The notes under the pieces: generated by a model
What the model saw: only the letters and a program-made list of their open reading frames with translations
Database searches by the model: none
Told to the model about the DNA's origin: nothing
Source: SXVE01 sp036388895
GTDB taxonomy: Bacteria > Acidobacteriota > Blastocatellia > Pyrinomonadales > Pyrinomonadaceae
Assembly (NCBI GenBank): GCA_036388895.1
Contig: DASVQY010000020.1
Location: 1 to 64,000, forward strand
DNA length: 64,000 nucleotides
Reading direction: 5' to 3'
Made by a program: the position numbers and the translations under genes
In this document: positions 25,743 to 34,736 of the stretch, piece by piece
How positions within the stretch are numbered: the first letter of the stretch is position 1
How the letters are laid out: each line of letters opens with the position of its first letter

Positions 25743-26053
25743 AACTAATCCCCCTACCGATTTAAGTTTTGTGCAACGAGTATGCCAAAACATTCAAATT
25801 GTCGGACATTTCCCGTAAACTTTTAAGAAATCTCGTTTTAGCCCATTGCCGTAAAACTTTGCCAGCAGTATTTCTTATAAGCTGTATCAATCAAAGACAT
25901 ATTTTTTGTATTAATTTTGCGCTAATAATGCTTTAGATTTTTGCAATTCCCGCGAAAAATGAGAAAATCGCTATTTGCCGACCGCTTAGAATCATTTTCT
26001 TAGAAGCGAAGCAAAATATTTAGACCTTCGCCCGGCTGTAAATTTGCGCAAAT

Positions 26054-26977
26054 ATGTTCGATTACGAAAAACTTTTTAACGGCGAACCGCGAGCGATTGC
26101 GCGTGCGATTACAAAAATAGAAAACGGCGCGGATGACGCCGCAGAAGTGATGAAAGCCGTTTTCCCGCGAACGGGAAATGCTTTAATTATCGGCGTTACA
26201 GGCTCGCCAGGCGCGGGAAAATCTTCGCTCGTAGATAAATTGGCGCTGTTTTATAAAGATAAAGGCGAGAAAATCGGAATCATCGCGGTTGACCCGTCAA
26301 GCCCGTTTTCGGGCGGCGCAATCTTAGGCGATAGAATCCGTATGTCCACGCTCGGATTGGATAAAAACGTTTTCATTCGTTCGATGGCGACGCGCGGAAA
26401 CCTCGGCGGACTTTCGCGCGCGACCGTTGACGCCGTAGCGATTTTGGACGCTGCCGGTTACGATAAAATTATCGTTGAAACCGTCGGAGTAGGGCAGGAC
26501 GAAGTCGAAATCGTCAAAACAGCGGACGTTTCCGTCGTCGTTTTAGTTCCGGGAATGGGCGACGATATACAAGCGATAAAAGCCGGAATTATGGAAATCG
26601 GCGACGTTTTCGTTATAAACAAAGCCGACCGTGAAGGCGTTTTGAGAACCGAAAAAGAATTGGAAGCGCTTTTATCGCTCGCGCATCGTCCTGATTTTTG
26701 GAACCCGCCGATTGTCCGAACAATTGCCACCGAATCAAAAGGCATCGAAGATTTGTCAAAAGCCATCGAAAGCTACAACGATTTTCAAAAACAAGGCGAA
26801 AATCTCGAGCGGCGCACAGCGATTGCGCGCTGGCGGCTTTTGGAGCTTTTAAGAGAAAAACTTCTGGCGGACGTTTTAAGCAAAAACGGAACGAGCGAGA
26901 AATTAGACGAATTAGCTTTGGAGATTGCTGAAAAACGTAACAATCCGTATTCCGCCGTCGAAGAAATATTGAAATAA
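26054..26977 (+). CDS. meaB: methylmalonyl-CoA mutase-associated GTPase MeaB
   Basis: A 307-aa G3E-family GTPase that loads and protects the B12 cofactor of methylmalonyl-CoA mutase. Walker A is IIGVTGSPGAGKSSLVDKL (about 46-64). Switch regions VDPSSPFSGGAILGDRIRM and MATRGNLGGLS are characteristic of MeaB/ArgK, and Asp/Glu in IVETVGVGQDEVEI forms the G3 region. NKAD is the guanine motif. One base separates its stop from the epimerase start, so they form an operon. The mutase itself lies at 41593. Confidence 0.96.
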   Translation: MFDYEKLFNGEPRAIARAITKIENGADDAAEVMKAVFPRTGNALIIGVTGSPGAGKSSLVDKLALFYKDKGEKIGIIAVDPSSPFSGGAILGDRIRMSTLGLDKNVFIRSMATRGNLGGLSRATVDAVAILDAAGYDKIIVETVGVGQDEVEIVKTADVSVVVLVPGMGDDIQAIKAGIMEIGDVFVINKADREGVLRTEKELEALLSLAHRPDFWNPPIVRTIATESKGIEDLSKAIESYNDFQKQGENLERRTAIARWRLLELLREKLLADVLSKNGTSEKLDELALEIAEKRNNPYSAVEEILK

Positions 26978-26978
26978 A

Positions 26979-27380
26979 ATGAAAATCAATCATCTCGGAA
27001 TCGCTACAAAAGGAATTGACGAAGCGTTGAAATTTTGGGAAAACGCTTTGGGCTTGGAAAACGTGCACACCGAAACGGTCGAAGATCAGAAAGTGCGCGT
27101 TGCGATGCTGCCGATTGGCGAAACTAGAATCGAGTTGCTCGAACCGATGAGCGAAGATTCGCCGATAACGAAATTTTTGGAAAAACGCGGCGGCGGAATT
27201 CATCATATCGCCGTTGAGGTTGAAAACATTGAAGAATCCCTGGCGAAACTAAAAAGCGAAGGAATGCGTTTAATTGATGAAAGCCCGCGAATCGGAGCCG
27301 AAGGCTGTCTCGTCGCCTTCGTTCATCCTTCGTCAGCAAACGGAGTTTTACTGGAGTTAGTTCAGCAAAACAAACATTAA
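26979..27380 (+). CDS. mce: methylmalonyl-CoA epimerase
   Basis: A 133-aa vicinal-oxygen-chelate protein that interconverts (S)- and (R)-methylmalonyl-CoA. Metal ligands are visible in MKINHLGIATKGID (His about 5), RIELLEPMSEDSP (Glu about 49), GGGIHHIAVEVENIE (His about 76) and GVLLELVQ (Glu about 127). Length and motif order match the family. It is directly coupled to meaB. Confidence 0.95.
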   Translation: MKINHLGIATKGIDEALKFWENALGLENVHTETVEDQKVRVAMLPIGETRIELLEPMSEDSPITKFLEKRGGGIHHIAVEVENIEESLAKLKSEGMRLIDESPRIGAEGCLVAFVHPSSANGVLLELVQQNKH

Positions 27381-27472
27381 AAAAAGTTTTATTGAGTTTT
27401 AAAAATTCAGTCGAGTAATTTACACGAATCGTAAATCAAGAATCGAAATATCAAAAGAGAGGATTTAAGAAA

Positions 27473-28846
27473 TTGAGTAGTTTAACGAAAATATTAATAT
27501 TAGTCGGCGTAATTCTAGCCATCGGCGCCGGTCTCGTCGTTTGGAAAGCCAAGGTCGGCGGACACCACGAAGAAAACTTAAACAGCATCAGCCGTCAGGA
27601 AATGGAGCTTCTGTTGAAGGACGCCAATCCGATGATGCTCAAGCGTCTGGCGGAAGACCCAGAGCTTAAAAAGAAGCAAGCGGAAAATTTAAAGCAACTG
27701 CTCGCTCTGGCAAGTCAGGCGCAAAAAGACGGCTTGGACAAAGACCCGAGCGTTCAACAGGAATTGAAAAACATTGAAGCCGAATTAATTGCTGTTAACT
27801 ACGACCGCGAAATCAATAAAGATAAAGGCTCGATGCCGCCGTTCGGTTTTATCACCGAAGAACAGGTCAAACAGTTTTGGGAAGAAGGACACGAAGCGGA
27901 ATTCAAAAAATTTATTGATACGAAAATCAATTTGATGAAAGCGTCAAATCCCGAAATGAAAGATCGCGAAATCTCCGAAGAGGAAATGGAGCAGGCGAAA
28001 GAGTTTTACGCGAAAATCAAGATTTACGAAAAAGAGTACAAAGATAAATTAAGAGCAGGCGAAATCGGCAAAGAGCTGCAAGAAAAAATAAATCTTCAGG
28101 TAAAACTGCAAAAAGCGCAATTTCTGGCTCGCCAATACGCGACAAAATTAGGCGACAAAGCTGAAGTTACCGATGAAGATATAGATAAATATCTCGCCGC
28201 GCACCCGGAACTCGACCCGAAAGACAAACGAGCGAAAGCCGAAGAAATTCTTAATCGCGCTAAATCGGGCGAAGATTTTGCCAAACTCGCTAACGAGTTC
28301 AGCACCGATCCAGGCAATAAAAACGCGGAGGGCGACCCGCAGGGCGGACTTTACAAAGACGTTCAGCAAGGCAGAATGATGAAAGAGTTTGAAGCCGCCG
28401 CGCTCGCGCTCGAACCCGGACAGATCGCTCCGAATCTGGTCGAAACTCCGTACGGTTATCACATCATTAAATTAGAGAAAAAAGCCGAATCGAAAGACAA
28501 AAGCGGCGCGCCGGGCGTAACTTACGACGTGCGTCATATTTTGATTTCAACCGGCGTCAAAGACCCGGAAAATCCGATGTCGCGCGAAATGCCGGTCAGA
28601 GAATTCGTTCGCGCTAAGTTACAGGAAGAAAAGGAAAAACAAATCCTCGACGAAATTCTCGCCAACAACAAAGTCGAAGTCGCCGAAGATTATACGGTAC
28701 CGGAAGTTTCACCGGAACAAATGCAGCAAATGCAGCAAAAAATGATGCAGCAAATGCAAATGCCGCAAAGCGAAGATGGAGAAACCGAACCGCCGCCCGC
28801 AGCGCCGAAAGCAAATGCTCCGGCAAAACCCGCTGCTAAAAAATAA
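27473..28846 (+). CDS. PpiC-type peptidylprolyl isomerase
   Basis: A 457-aa envelope foldase. It has an N-terminal membrane anchor (about residues 5-25, ILILVGVILAIGAGLVVW), a SurA-like helical chaperone region, and a parvulin domain (about 243-345: AKSGEDFAKLANEFSTDP; GGLYKDVQQGRMMKEFE; TPYGYHIIKLEKK). A second, incomplete parvulin-like strand set (YDVRHILIST) follows. The C-terminus is rich in Gln/Met, then Pro/Ala. It probably helps fold exported or outer-membrane proteins. The start is TTG 27473 behind GAGAGG. Confidence 0.88.
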   Translation: MSSLTKILILVGVILAIGAGLVVWKAKVGGHHEENLNSISRQEMELLLKDANPMMLKRLAEDPELKKKQAENLKQLLALASQAQKDGLDKDPSVQQELKNIEAELIAVNYDREINKDKGSMPPFGFITEEQVKQFWEEGHEAEFKKFIDTKINLMKASNPEMKDREISEEEMEQAKEFYAKIKIYEKEYKDKLRAGEIGKELQEKINLQVKLQKAQFLARQYATKLGDKAEVTDEDIDKYLAAHPELDPKDKRAKAEEILNRAKSGEDFAKLANEFSTDPGNKNAEGDPQGGLYKDVQQGRMMKEFEAAALALEPGQIAPNLVETPYGYHIIKLEKKAESKDKSGAPGVTYDVRHILISTGVKDPENPMSREMPVREFVRAKLQEEKEKQILDEILANNKVEVAEDYTVPEVSPEQMQQMQQKMMQQMQMPQSEDGETEPPPAAPKANAPAKPAAKK

Positions 28847-28850
28847 ATAT

Positions 28851-28926
28851 AATGGATAACTGATAATGGAAAATGGATAATAAAGAAACTTTCTTAAACT
28901 ATCCATTTTCCATTATCCATTTTTGA
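28851..28926. repeat. inverted heptamer-type repeat (ATAATGG / CCATTAT)
   Basis: The left arm has ATAATGG, ATAACTG, ATAATGG, AAAATGG in tandem. The right arm has ATCCATT, TTCCATT, ATCCATT. The arms pair into a hairpin of about 25 bp that fills the whole spacer between the isomerase and MBL genes. Confidence 0.85.
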
Positions 28927-28927
28927 A

Positions 28928-29764
28928 ATGCTTTTAGGCGATTACCGGATCGAAATTGTTCCCGATACGGAATTCAGACTTGACGGCGGCGCAATGTTCG
29001 GCATCGTGCCGCGCGTTTTATGGGAAAAGGTTTGCCCGCCCGACGACCAAAATCGGATTCGTATGGCGAGCGATTGTTTGTTCGTCGAAACGCCGACCGA
29101 AAAAATTCTCATCGAAACCGGAATGGGCGAAAAGTGGAGCGAAAAACTAACTGCGATATACGGAATTCGGCGCACGAAAACATTCGCCGAATCACTTTAC
29201 GAACGAACAGGATTTCGCCCCGAAGACATTACAATCGTTGTCAACACGCACCTGCATTTCGACCACTGCGGCGGAAATACGGTTTTTAGTGAAAGCGGCG
29301 AAACAATCGCGCAATTTCCAAACGCGCGGTATCTTGTCAGCGAATATGAATTCAAACACGCCGAAAATCCTTACGAACGCGACCGCGCAAGTTACATTTC
29401 CGACAATTGGGAAGCGCTGAAAACAAGTGAACAGCTTGAATTAAAACCGAGCGTTTACGAAGTCGCTCCGGGAATTACAATGACCGAAACGCGCGGACAC
29501 AACAGTTCGATGCAAACAGTCAAAATTGAATCGAAGGGCGAAATACTTTACAGTTTTTCAGATTTAATACCGACAACGCATCATATTCCGCTTGCCTGGA
29601 TAATGGGTTACGACCTTTTCCCGTTAGAAACCCTGGAAAATAAAAAAAAGTTATTGCCGCAAGCCGTCGCCGAGAATTGGCTTTGCTGGTTTTACCACGA
29701 CCCTAACTCTCCGATTTGCCGTTTGCAGGAAATTGACGGAAAATTGAAAGTTAATAAAATCTAA
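28928..29764 (+). CDS. MBL-fold metal-dependent hydrolase
   Basis: A 278-aa metallo-beta-lactamase-fold protein. The metal motif is NTHLHFDHCGGN (about 103-114), with later ligands in TETRGHNSSMQTVKI (His about 187) and TTHHIPLAW (His about 215). Upstream, LIETGMGEKWSEK matches the lactonase-like subgroup. Likely a cytoplasmic hydrolase of lactones or thioesters; substrate unknown. It precedes mtnP by 20 bases and may be co-transcribed. Confidence 0.88.
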   Translation: MLLGDYRIEIVPDTEFRLDGGAMFGIVPRVLWEKVCPPDDQNRIRMASDCLFVETPTEKILIETGMGEKWSEKLTAIYGIRRTKTFAESLYERTGFRPEDITIVVNTHLHFDHCGGNTVFSESGETIAQFPNARYLVSEYEFKHAENPYERDRASYISDNWEALKTSEQLELKPSVYEVAPGITMTETRGHNSSMQTVKIESKGEILYSFSDLIPTTHHIPLAWIMGYDLFPLETLENKKKLLPQAVAENWLCWFYHDPNSPICRLQEIDGKLKVNKI

Positions 29765-29784
29765 AAAACCAATCAAAAATTAAA

Positions 29785-30663
29785 ATGGAAAAAGTTAAAA
29801 TCGGAATCATCGGCGGCAGCGGTTTGTACCAAATGCCGGAATTGACGGATATAAAAGAGACGGAAGTTGACACACCGTTCGGCAAGCCTTCGGACGCATT
29901 CATCATCGGCACTTTGGAAAATGAAAGAGTCGCGTTTTTGCCGCGTCACGGGCGCGGGCATAAATTGACGCCGACGGAACTTCCCTTTCGCGCCAATATC
30001 TACGCGATGAAACTTTTGGGCGTTGATTATATTTTATCGGTTTCGGCTGTCGGAAGTTTGCAGGAAAAATACGCGCCGACCGATTTCGTCATTCCCGATC
30101 AATTTTTCGACCGCACGCGAGCACGTGCCGAAGAATCAACTTTTTTCGGCAACGGAATTGTCGGGCACATCACGTTTTCGCATCCGGTCTGCGAAGAACT
30201 CGGCGATATTTTGGAAGAATCGTGCAGAACCGTTGCAGGGTTAAAAATTCATCGCGGCGGAACTTATCTTTGTATGGAAGGTCCGGCGTTTTCGACCAAA
30301 GCCGAATCCAATGTTTACCGCCAGTGGGGAATGGACATCATCGGAATGACGAATTTGCAGGAAGCGAAGCTCGCGCGAGAAGCCGAAATCGCTTACGCGA
30401 CGCTCGCTTTAGTGACCGATTACGATTGCTGGCACGAAGATCATGATTCGGTTTCGGTCGAAATGGTCATCGAATATTTGCACAAAAATGTGCGAAACGC
30501 GCAGCTTGTTTTGAAAGAAGCCGTAAAACGCGTTGCCGCAAAGCAAACGCCGAATCCATACGAAGGCGCGACGAAAAACGCAATTTTCACCGCGCCCGAA
30601 CTTTGGAATCCCGAAACAACGAAAAAGCTGGAAGCAATTATCGGCAAATACGCGGCGAAATAG
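29785..30663 (+). CDS. mtnP: S-methyl-5'-thioadenosine phosphorylase
   Basis: A 292-aa purine phosphorylase that splits methylthioadenosine into adenine and methylthioribose-1-phosphate in the methionine salvage route. Hallmarks are IGIIGGSGLYQM (phosphate loop), LPRHGRGHKLTPTELPFRAN, VSAVGSLQE and YLCMEGPAFSTKAES with WGMDIIGMTNLQEAKLAREAE. The combination fits MtnP rather than PNP. Its mate genes (mtnA and others) are not in the window. Confidence 0.94.
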   Translation: MEKVKIGIIGGSGLYQMPELTDIKETEVDTPFGKPSDAFIIGTLENERVAFLPRHGRGHKLTPTELPFRANIYAMKLLGVDYILSVSAVGSLQEKYAPTDFVIPDQFFDRTRARAEESTFFGNGIVGHITFSHPVCEELGDILEESCRTVAGLKIHRGGTYLCMEGPAFSTKAESNVYRQWGMDIIGMTNLQEAKLAREAEIAYATLALVTDYDCWHEDHDSVSVEMVIEYLHKNVRNAQLVLKEAVKRVAAKQTPNPYEGATKNAIFTAPELWNPETTKKLEAIIGKYAAK

Positions 30664-30710
30664 TCTGCGCAGAAAACTTTTTACTTGTAGAAAACATCTT
30701 TATAGCTGTT

Positions 30711-31172
30711 ATGAAAAGAAATTTAATCGCAATTATTTTTACCGTTTTCGGATTGTTTATTTACAACAGTTCAATTTTAGCGCAGAGAAATATCGAACCG
30801 AAAGTTGACCGCGATCCGATTTTGGAAGCCGACGCGAAACACAATCTCGAAGTCGCACAGCAATACTTTAAATTAAAAAAGGCTTACAAAGCCGTCATAT
30901 TGCGGTTTGAAGAAACACTCGCGGCTTACCCGGACTTTTCAAGAATGGACGAATTTCTTTATCTTGCCGGAATGAGCAGTTTTTATCTTTCGGAAAATAA
31001 AGGCAAACAAAAACTCGAAAACGCAGCCGAAAAAGACAAGCAGAAATTTGCGCCCGAAAAATTGCGCGAAGATGCCGTCGCTTATCTTTCGATGCTCGTC
31101 GAAAAACACCCGCAAAGCCAATATAAAGACGAAGCGGAGAAAACTTTAAAAAGCTTACAGCCCAATAAATAA
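30711..31172 (+). CDS. short BamD-like TPR lipoprotein/periplasmic protein
   Basis: A 153-aa exported protein. I start at ATG 30711, giving MKRNLIAIIFTVFGLFIYNS and a signal peptide ending near ILAQR. The remainder forms TPR-like helices (HNLEVAQQYFKLKKAYKAV; AVAYLSMLVEKHPQSQYKDEAEK) of the BamD type, but it is half the length of BamD and has no lipobox Cys, so it is not the essential BamD. A role in the envelope is likely. Confidence 0.72.
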   Translation: MKRNLIAIIFTVFGLFIYNSSILAQRNIEPKVDRDPILEADAKHNLEVAQQYFKLKKAYKAVILRFEETLAAYPDFSRMDEFLYLAGMSSFYLSENKGKQKLENAAEKDKQKFAPEKLREDAVAYLSMLVEKHPQSQYKDEAEKTLKSLQPNK

Positions 31173-31235
31173 CTCGTAAATTATAAATGGTTAATTGTAA
31201 AACGGCTTTTCGTTTTCGATTAACCGTTTTTTTCT

Positions 31236-31613
31236 ATGAACTTAAATCAAGTAACAATCTACACCGATAAACTGCAAGAAACAGCCGGCTTTTTTCAACT
31301 ACTCGGATTAAAACTCATTGTTGATTCATTGCCGCGTTACGCACGTTTTGAATGTCCTGACGGCGATTCGACGCTTTCCCTTCATACATCAGACGATGTT
31401 TTAAACATTTCAAATATCGTTCTTTATTTTGAATGCGAGGATTTGGACTCGAAAGTTGAAGAATTAAAACAACTTGGCATCAAGTTTGAATACGAACGGG
31501 AGGATAAATCGTGGCTTTGGCGTGAAGCATACACAAAAGACCCGAACGGAAACAAGATTTGTCTTTTCTACGCGGGCGAAAATCGCAAAAATCCGCCGTG
31601 GCGTGTAAAATAG
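31236..31613 (+). CDS. VOC/glyoxalase-like protein
   Basis: A 125-aa protein with the two beta-alpha-beta-beta-beta halves of the vicinal oxygen chelate fold (LQETAGFFQLLGLKL; GIKFEYEREDKSWLWREAYTKDPNGNKICLF). The metal ligands are incomplete, which suggests a binding protein (for example of bleomycin-like molecules) rather than a catalyst. Function unknown. Confidence 0.8.
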   Translation: MNLNQVTIYTDKLQETAGFFQLLGLKLIVDSLPRYARFECPDGDSTLSLHTSDDVLNISNIVLYFECEDLDSKVEELKQLGIKFEYEREDKSWLWREAYTKDPNGNKICLFYAGENRKNPPWRVK

Positions 31614-31653
31614 CTTTTTTACAAACTATTTTCACAGGAGAAATATTTTATAA

Positions 31654-32589
31654 ATGTCTTTAACAGTTGTTGGTTCGGTCGCGTTTGACGCATTGGAAAC
31701 GCCTTTTGGTAAGCGCGATAAAATTTTGGGCGGTGCGGGAACGCACTTTGCGCTTTCGTCTAGTTATTTCACAAACGTCAATGTTGTCGGCGTTGTCGGA
31801 AGCGATTTCGGGGATGAAGAATGGGCGGTTTTCGAGCGTCACAATATCAATACCGATGACATTGAAGTCGTCGAAAGCGGTAAAACGTTTTTCTGGCGTG
31901 GTCGCTATGATTACGATATGAACACGGCGCACACGCTCGACACGCAGTTGAATGTTTTCGAGACGTTCGACCCGAAACTTTCCGAAAACTCTAAATCAGC
32001 GCGCCTGCTTTTTCTGGCTAATATTTTGCCGACCGTGCAGAAAAAAGTTCGTGAACAATGCGCTGATGCGGAATTTGTCGCAATGGACACGATGAATTTC
32101 TGGATTTCTTCGATGAAAGATGAGCTTGTCGAAACGATTAAAGTCGTTGACTGTCTCATCATAAACGATGCCGAAGCGAGGCAGTTGACCGACGAACCGA
32201 ACATTCACAAAGCCGCGAAAAAGATTATGGATTTCGGTTTGAAAGCGCTCGTTATCAAACGCGGCGAATACGGAGCGATATTATTTACCAAAGACAGCTT
32301 TTTCGTCGTTCCCGCTTATCCGCTCGAATCGGTTTTCGATCCGACCGGCGCGGGCGATACGTTCGCCGGCGGATTTATGGGTTATCTCGCCAGCCAGGTT
32401 GATTTAACCGAAGACGCTTTGCGCCGCGCGATGATTTACGGCTCGGTGATGGCTTCGTTTAACGTCGAAGAATTCGGAACTGAGCGAGTTGATAGATTGC
32501 GGCAGGAAGAAATCAACGAACGCTTCCGCGATTTCAAACGCATGACGCATTTTGAAGAAATCCCGTTTGAAAAATCAGTTTCGGCTTAA
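31654..32589 (+). CDS. PfkB-family sugar kinase
   Basis: A 311-aa ribokinase-fold kinase. Substrate region: GGAGTHFALSSSYF. The anion-hole and catalytic base motif is DPTGAGDTFAGGFMGYL (about 230-246, catalytic Asp in GAGD). The ATP site is LVIKRGEYGAILF-like. Acidobacterial homologues are usually annotated only as PfkB; the phosphate acceptor is unknown. It has a good ribosome binding site (CAGGAG). Confidence 0.9.
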   Translation: MSLTVVGSVAFDALETPFGKRDKILGGAGTHFALSSSYFTNVNVVGVVGSDFGDEEWAVFERHNINTDDIEVVESGKTFFWRGRYDYDMNTAHTLDTQLNVFETFDPKLSENSKSARLLFLANILPTVQKKVREQCADAEFVAMDTMNFWISSMKDELVETIKVVDCLIINDAEARQLTDEPNIHKAAKKIMDFGLKALVIKRGEYGAILFTKDSFFVVPAYPLESVFDPTGAGDTFAGGFMGYLASQVDLTEDALRRAMIYGSVMASFNVEEFGTERVDRLRQEEINERFRDFKRMTHFEEIPFEKSVSA

Positions 32590-32616
32590 AATTTCAGCAA
32601 TATAAAAAATTCGCTT

Positions 32617-32688
32617 AAAAAGTGAAAAGGCTTTTGTCCTGATTTGAACGAGAGCGGACGATCAGGCGTACTTGCTTTTTCACTTTTT
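32617..32688. repeat. inverted repeat spacer between kinase and fabI
   Basis: AAAAAGTGAAAAGGC (32617-32631) pairs with GCTTTTTCACTTTTT (32674-32688), and inside this TCCTGAT pairs with ATCAGG. A short heptamer series (CTTTTTA, ACTTTTA, AACTTTT) follows to about 32705. It may act as a terminator of the kinase gene. Confidence 0.6.
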
Positions 32689-32721
32689 AACTTTTAAACT
32701 TTTTCCCTTTCTACAAACATT

Positions 32722-33483
32722 ATGCTCGAAAACAAAGTCGGAATGATTTTTGGCGTGGCGAACAAGCGTTCGATTGCGTGGGCGTGCGCCGAAGCCTGCT
32801 CGAATCAAGGCGCAAAGCTCGCTTTCACATATCAAGGCGAAAGATTAAAGGAAAACGTCGAAAAGTTAACAAAAGATTTGCCGGATTCGCTGGTTATACC
32901 GTGCGATGTGACGGATCAAACGGAAGTTGACGCAGCGTTTGCGCGAGTCGCCGAAAAATACGGCAAGCTCGATTTTTTAATTCATTCAATCGCTTTCGCA
33001 CCGCGCGAAGCTCTCGAAGGCGAATTCTTAACTACATCACGCGAAGCGTTTCTGACGGCGATGGAAATCAGCACTTTTTCGCTGACGCAGCTCGCGCTCG
33101 CGGCTGTTCCGCTGATGAAGGACGGCGGAAGCATCGTCACGATGAGTTATTACGGCGCTGAAAAAGTGATTATGAATTACAACGTAATGGGAGTCGCCAA
33201 AGCCGCGCTCGAATCCTCGGCGCGTTATCTCGCCGCCGATGTCGGCAGACACAATATTCGCGTCAACGCGATCAGCGCAGGACCGATTAATACGCTTTCC
33301 GCGCGCGGCGTAAAAAATATGGGCACGCTGCTCAATCACATAGCCGAAAAAGCGCCGCTCAAACGCAGCGTTCAGGCGAGCGAAGTCGGCAACACGGCTC
33401 TCTTTTTAGTCAGCGACCTTTCATCGGCAATCACGGGCGAAACAATCTACGTCGATTGCGGCTACAATATCATGGGAATCTAG
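32722..33483 (+). CDS. fabI: enoyl-[acyl-carrier-protein] reductase (NADH)
   Basis: A 253-aa short-chain dehydrogenase of the FabI type, performing the last reduction in each cycle of fatty acid elongation. Cofactor loop: MIFGVANKRSIAWACAEA (the FabI variant of the Gly loop). Active site: SYYGAEKVIMNYNVMGVAKAALE, with Tyr and Lys spaced by six residues (about 153 and 160). Substrate end: GPINTLSARGVKNM. It is the expected drug target class of triclosan. Length normal. Confidence 0.95.
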   Translation: MLENKVGMIFGVANKRSIAWACAEACSNQGAKLAFTYQGERLKENVEKLTKDLPDSLVIPCDVTDQTEVDAAFARVAEKYGKLDFLIHSIAFAPREALEGEFLTTSREAFLTAMEISTFSLTQLALAAVPLMKDGGSIVTMSYYGAEKVIMNYNVMGVAKAALESSARYLAADVGRHNIRVNAISAGPINTLSARGVKNMGTLLNHIAEKAPLKRSVQASEVGNTALFLVSDLSSAITGETIYVDCGYNIMGI

Positions 33484-33484
33484 A

Positions 33485-33578
33485 GGTTCGTTGAGTTTGT
33501 AGAGTTCATTGAGTTCATTGAGAGAAAAAAATTCCTCGAACTCAATGAACTCAATGAACTCAATGAACTCAATGAACT
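33485..33578. repeat. inverted array of 9-bp tandem repeats (TTCATTGAG / CTCAATGAA)
   Basis: The left arm has four units (two diverged) of TTCATTGAG. The right arm has four perfect tandem copies of CTCAATGAA (33541-33576). They can pair across a short A/T spacer. The period is 9 rather than 7, but the layout is the same as in the heptamer loci. It occupies the whole spacer between fabI and the next gene, and its right arm ends six bases before ATG 33584. Confidence 0.88.
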
Positions 33579-33583
33579 AAAAA

Positions 33584-34405
33584 ATGGCAGATACAGACGC
33601 AAAGAAGCCGAAAGGCAAAAAAACAAAAACCGAGCCGGCTGAACCGAAAACGGTTGCCGAGGCAAAAAAACTCGAAGAAGTTTCTTACTGGAAATTAACC
33701 GACGACGAAATCCTGCTTCGCTCGCCGGTTCCCGAAGACGATTATAAAACCTCCGATTCGTGGCGGGTATTCCGAATAATGGGCGAGTTCGTCGCCGGTT
33801 TCGACTCGCTGGCGACGATAACAAAAGGCGTTTCCGTTTTCGGTTCGGCTCGCACGCCGGAAAGCGATCCGAATTATAAAGCAGCGATGGAAACCGGAAA
33901 ACTGCTTGCCGAAGCTGGATTTGAAGTTATCACCGGCGGCGGTCCCGGAATTATGGAAGCGGCAAACCGCGGCGCGTTCGTTGCGGGAAAAATGTCAGTC
34001 GGATGTAACATCGAACTTCCGTTTGAGCAAACGCCGAACCCTTACCAGAAGAAATCTCTGACGTTTAAGTATTTCTTTGTTCGCAAAACGATGTTCATCA
34101 AATACAGCAATGCTTACATTATTTTTCCCGGCGGTTACGGAACATTGGACGAACTCTTTGAAGCACTAACGCTTATCCAAACGCGGAAAATCCGTAATTT
34201 CCCTGTCGTTTTATTCAATTCGCAGTACTGGCAGGGGCTTCTCACCTGGCTGACTTCGACGATGTTAAACGAAAAAAATATCAACCCTGAGGACTTAGGT
34301 TTACTTCATTTAACCGATTCGCCAAAGGATGCCGTTGATTTTATTATCAGAACTTTCGAGGAAGGAGCGAACGGCAACGGAAAAGGAAGCGGAACGGAAA
34401 GTTAA
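33584..34405 (+). CDS. LOG-family Rossmann nucleotide-binding protein
   Basis: A 273-aa protein with the lysine decarboxylase-like/LOG motifs GGGPGIMEAANRGAF (about 112-126) and PGGYGTLDELFEALTLIQT (about 185-203). Members release cytokinin-type or purine bases from nucleotides (phosphoribohydrolase), and the family is called TIGR00730. The first 40 residues are a Lys/Glu-rich extension, and there is also one at the C-terminus. It converges on cutA, overlapping it by four bases. Confidence 0.88.
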   Translation: MADTDAKKPKGKKTKTEPAEPKTVAEAKKLEEVSYWKLTDDEILLRSPVPEDDYKTSDSWRVFRIMGEFVAGFDSLATITKGVSVFGSARTPESDPNYKAAMETGKLLAEAGFEVITGGGPGIMEAANRGAFVAGKMSVGCNIELPFEQTPNPYQKKSLTFKYFFVRKTMFIKYSNAYIIFPGGYGTLDELFEALTLIQTRKIRNFPVVLFNSQYWQGLLTWLTSTMLNEKNINPEDLGLLHLTDSPKDAVDFIIRTFEEGANGNGKGSGTES

Positions 34406-34716
34406 GCGACATAATCGCTTATCCAGGAAAGATATTTTGCAGACACGTTTTCCGCTGAAAGTGCGACAATCTCCGGCACTTCATAACTGTGATTGATTTG
34501 TATAAATTTTTCGAGTTCATGGTATTTTTCCGGAAGAGTTTTTATTAAAAGCAAATGTTCAGATTCCACCTGAACTGCGCCTTCCCAAAAATAAAACGAT
34601 TTCATCGGCGGTAAAACCTGCACGCATGCGGCTAGTTTACAGCCGATGATTTTTCGCGCCAAATTTTCGGCTTCGTCAATGTTCGGCATTGTAGTCAAAA
34701 CAATAAACGCTGTCAT
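34402..34716 (-). CDS. cutA: divalent-cation tolerance protein CutA
   Basis: A 104-aa trimeric CutA1 protein: IVLTTMPNIDEAENLARKII, KLAACVQVLPPMKSFYFWEG, SEHLLLIKT and HSYEVPEIVAL are the family's conserved blocks. Its cellular role is debated; copper tolerance gave the name. The gene lies downstream of the delta-60 protein's stop on the opposite side of the LOG gene. Confidence 0.93.
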   Translation of the reverse strand: MTAFIVLTTMPNIDEAENLARKIIGCKLAACVQVLPPMKSFYFWEGAVQVESEHLLLIKTLPEKYHELEKFIQINHSYEVPEIVALSAENVSAKYLSWISDYVA

Positions 34717-34736
34717 AAAATATTCATCAACAGATT

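Noticed and set aside
26054..26977. Reading the GTPase as an arginine kinase (ArgK)
   Set aside because: ArgK is an old name. The adjacent epimerase gene and the MeaB-type switch motifs support the mutase chaperone.
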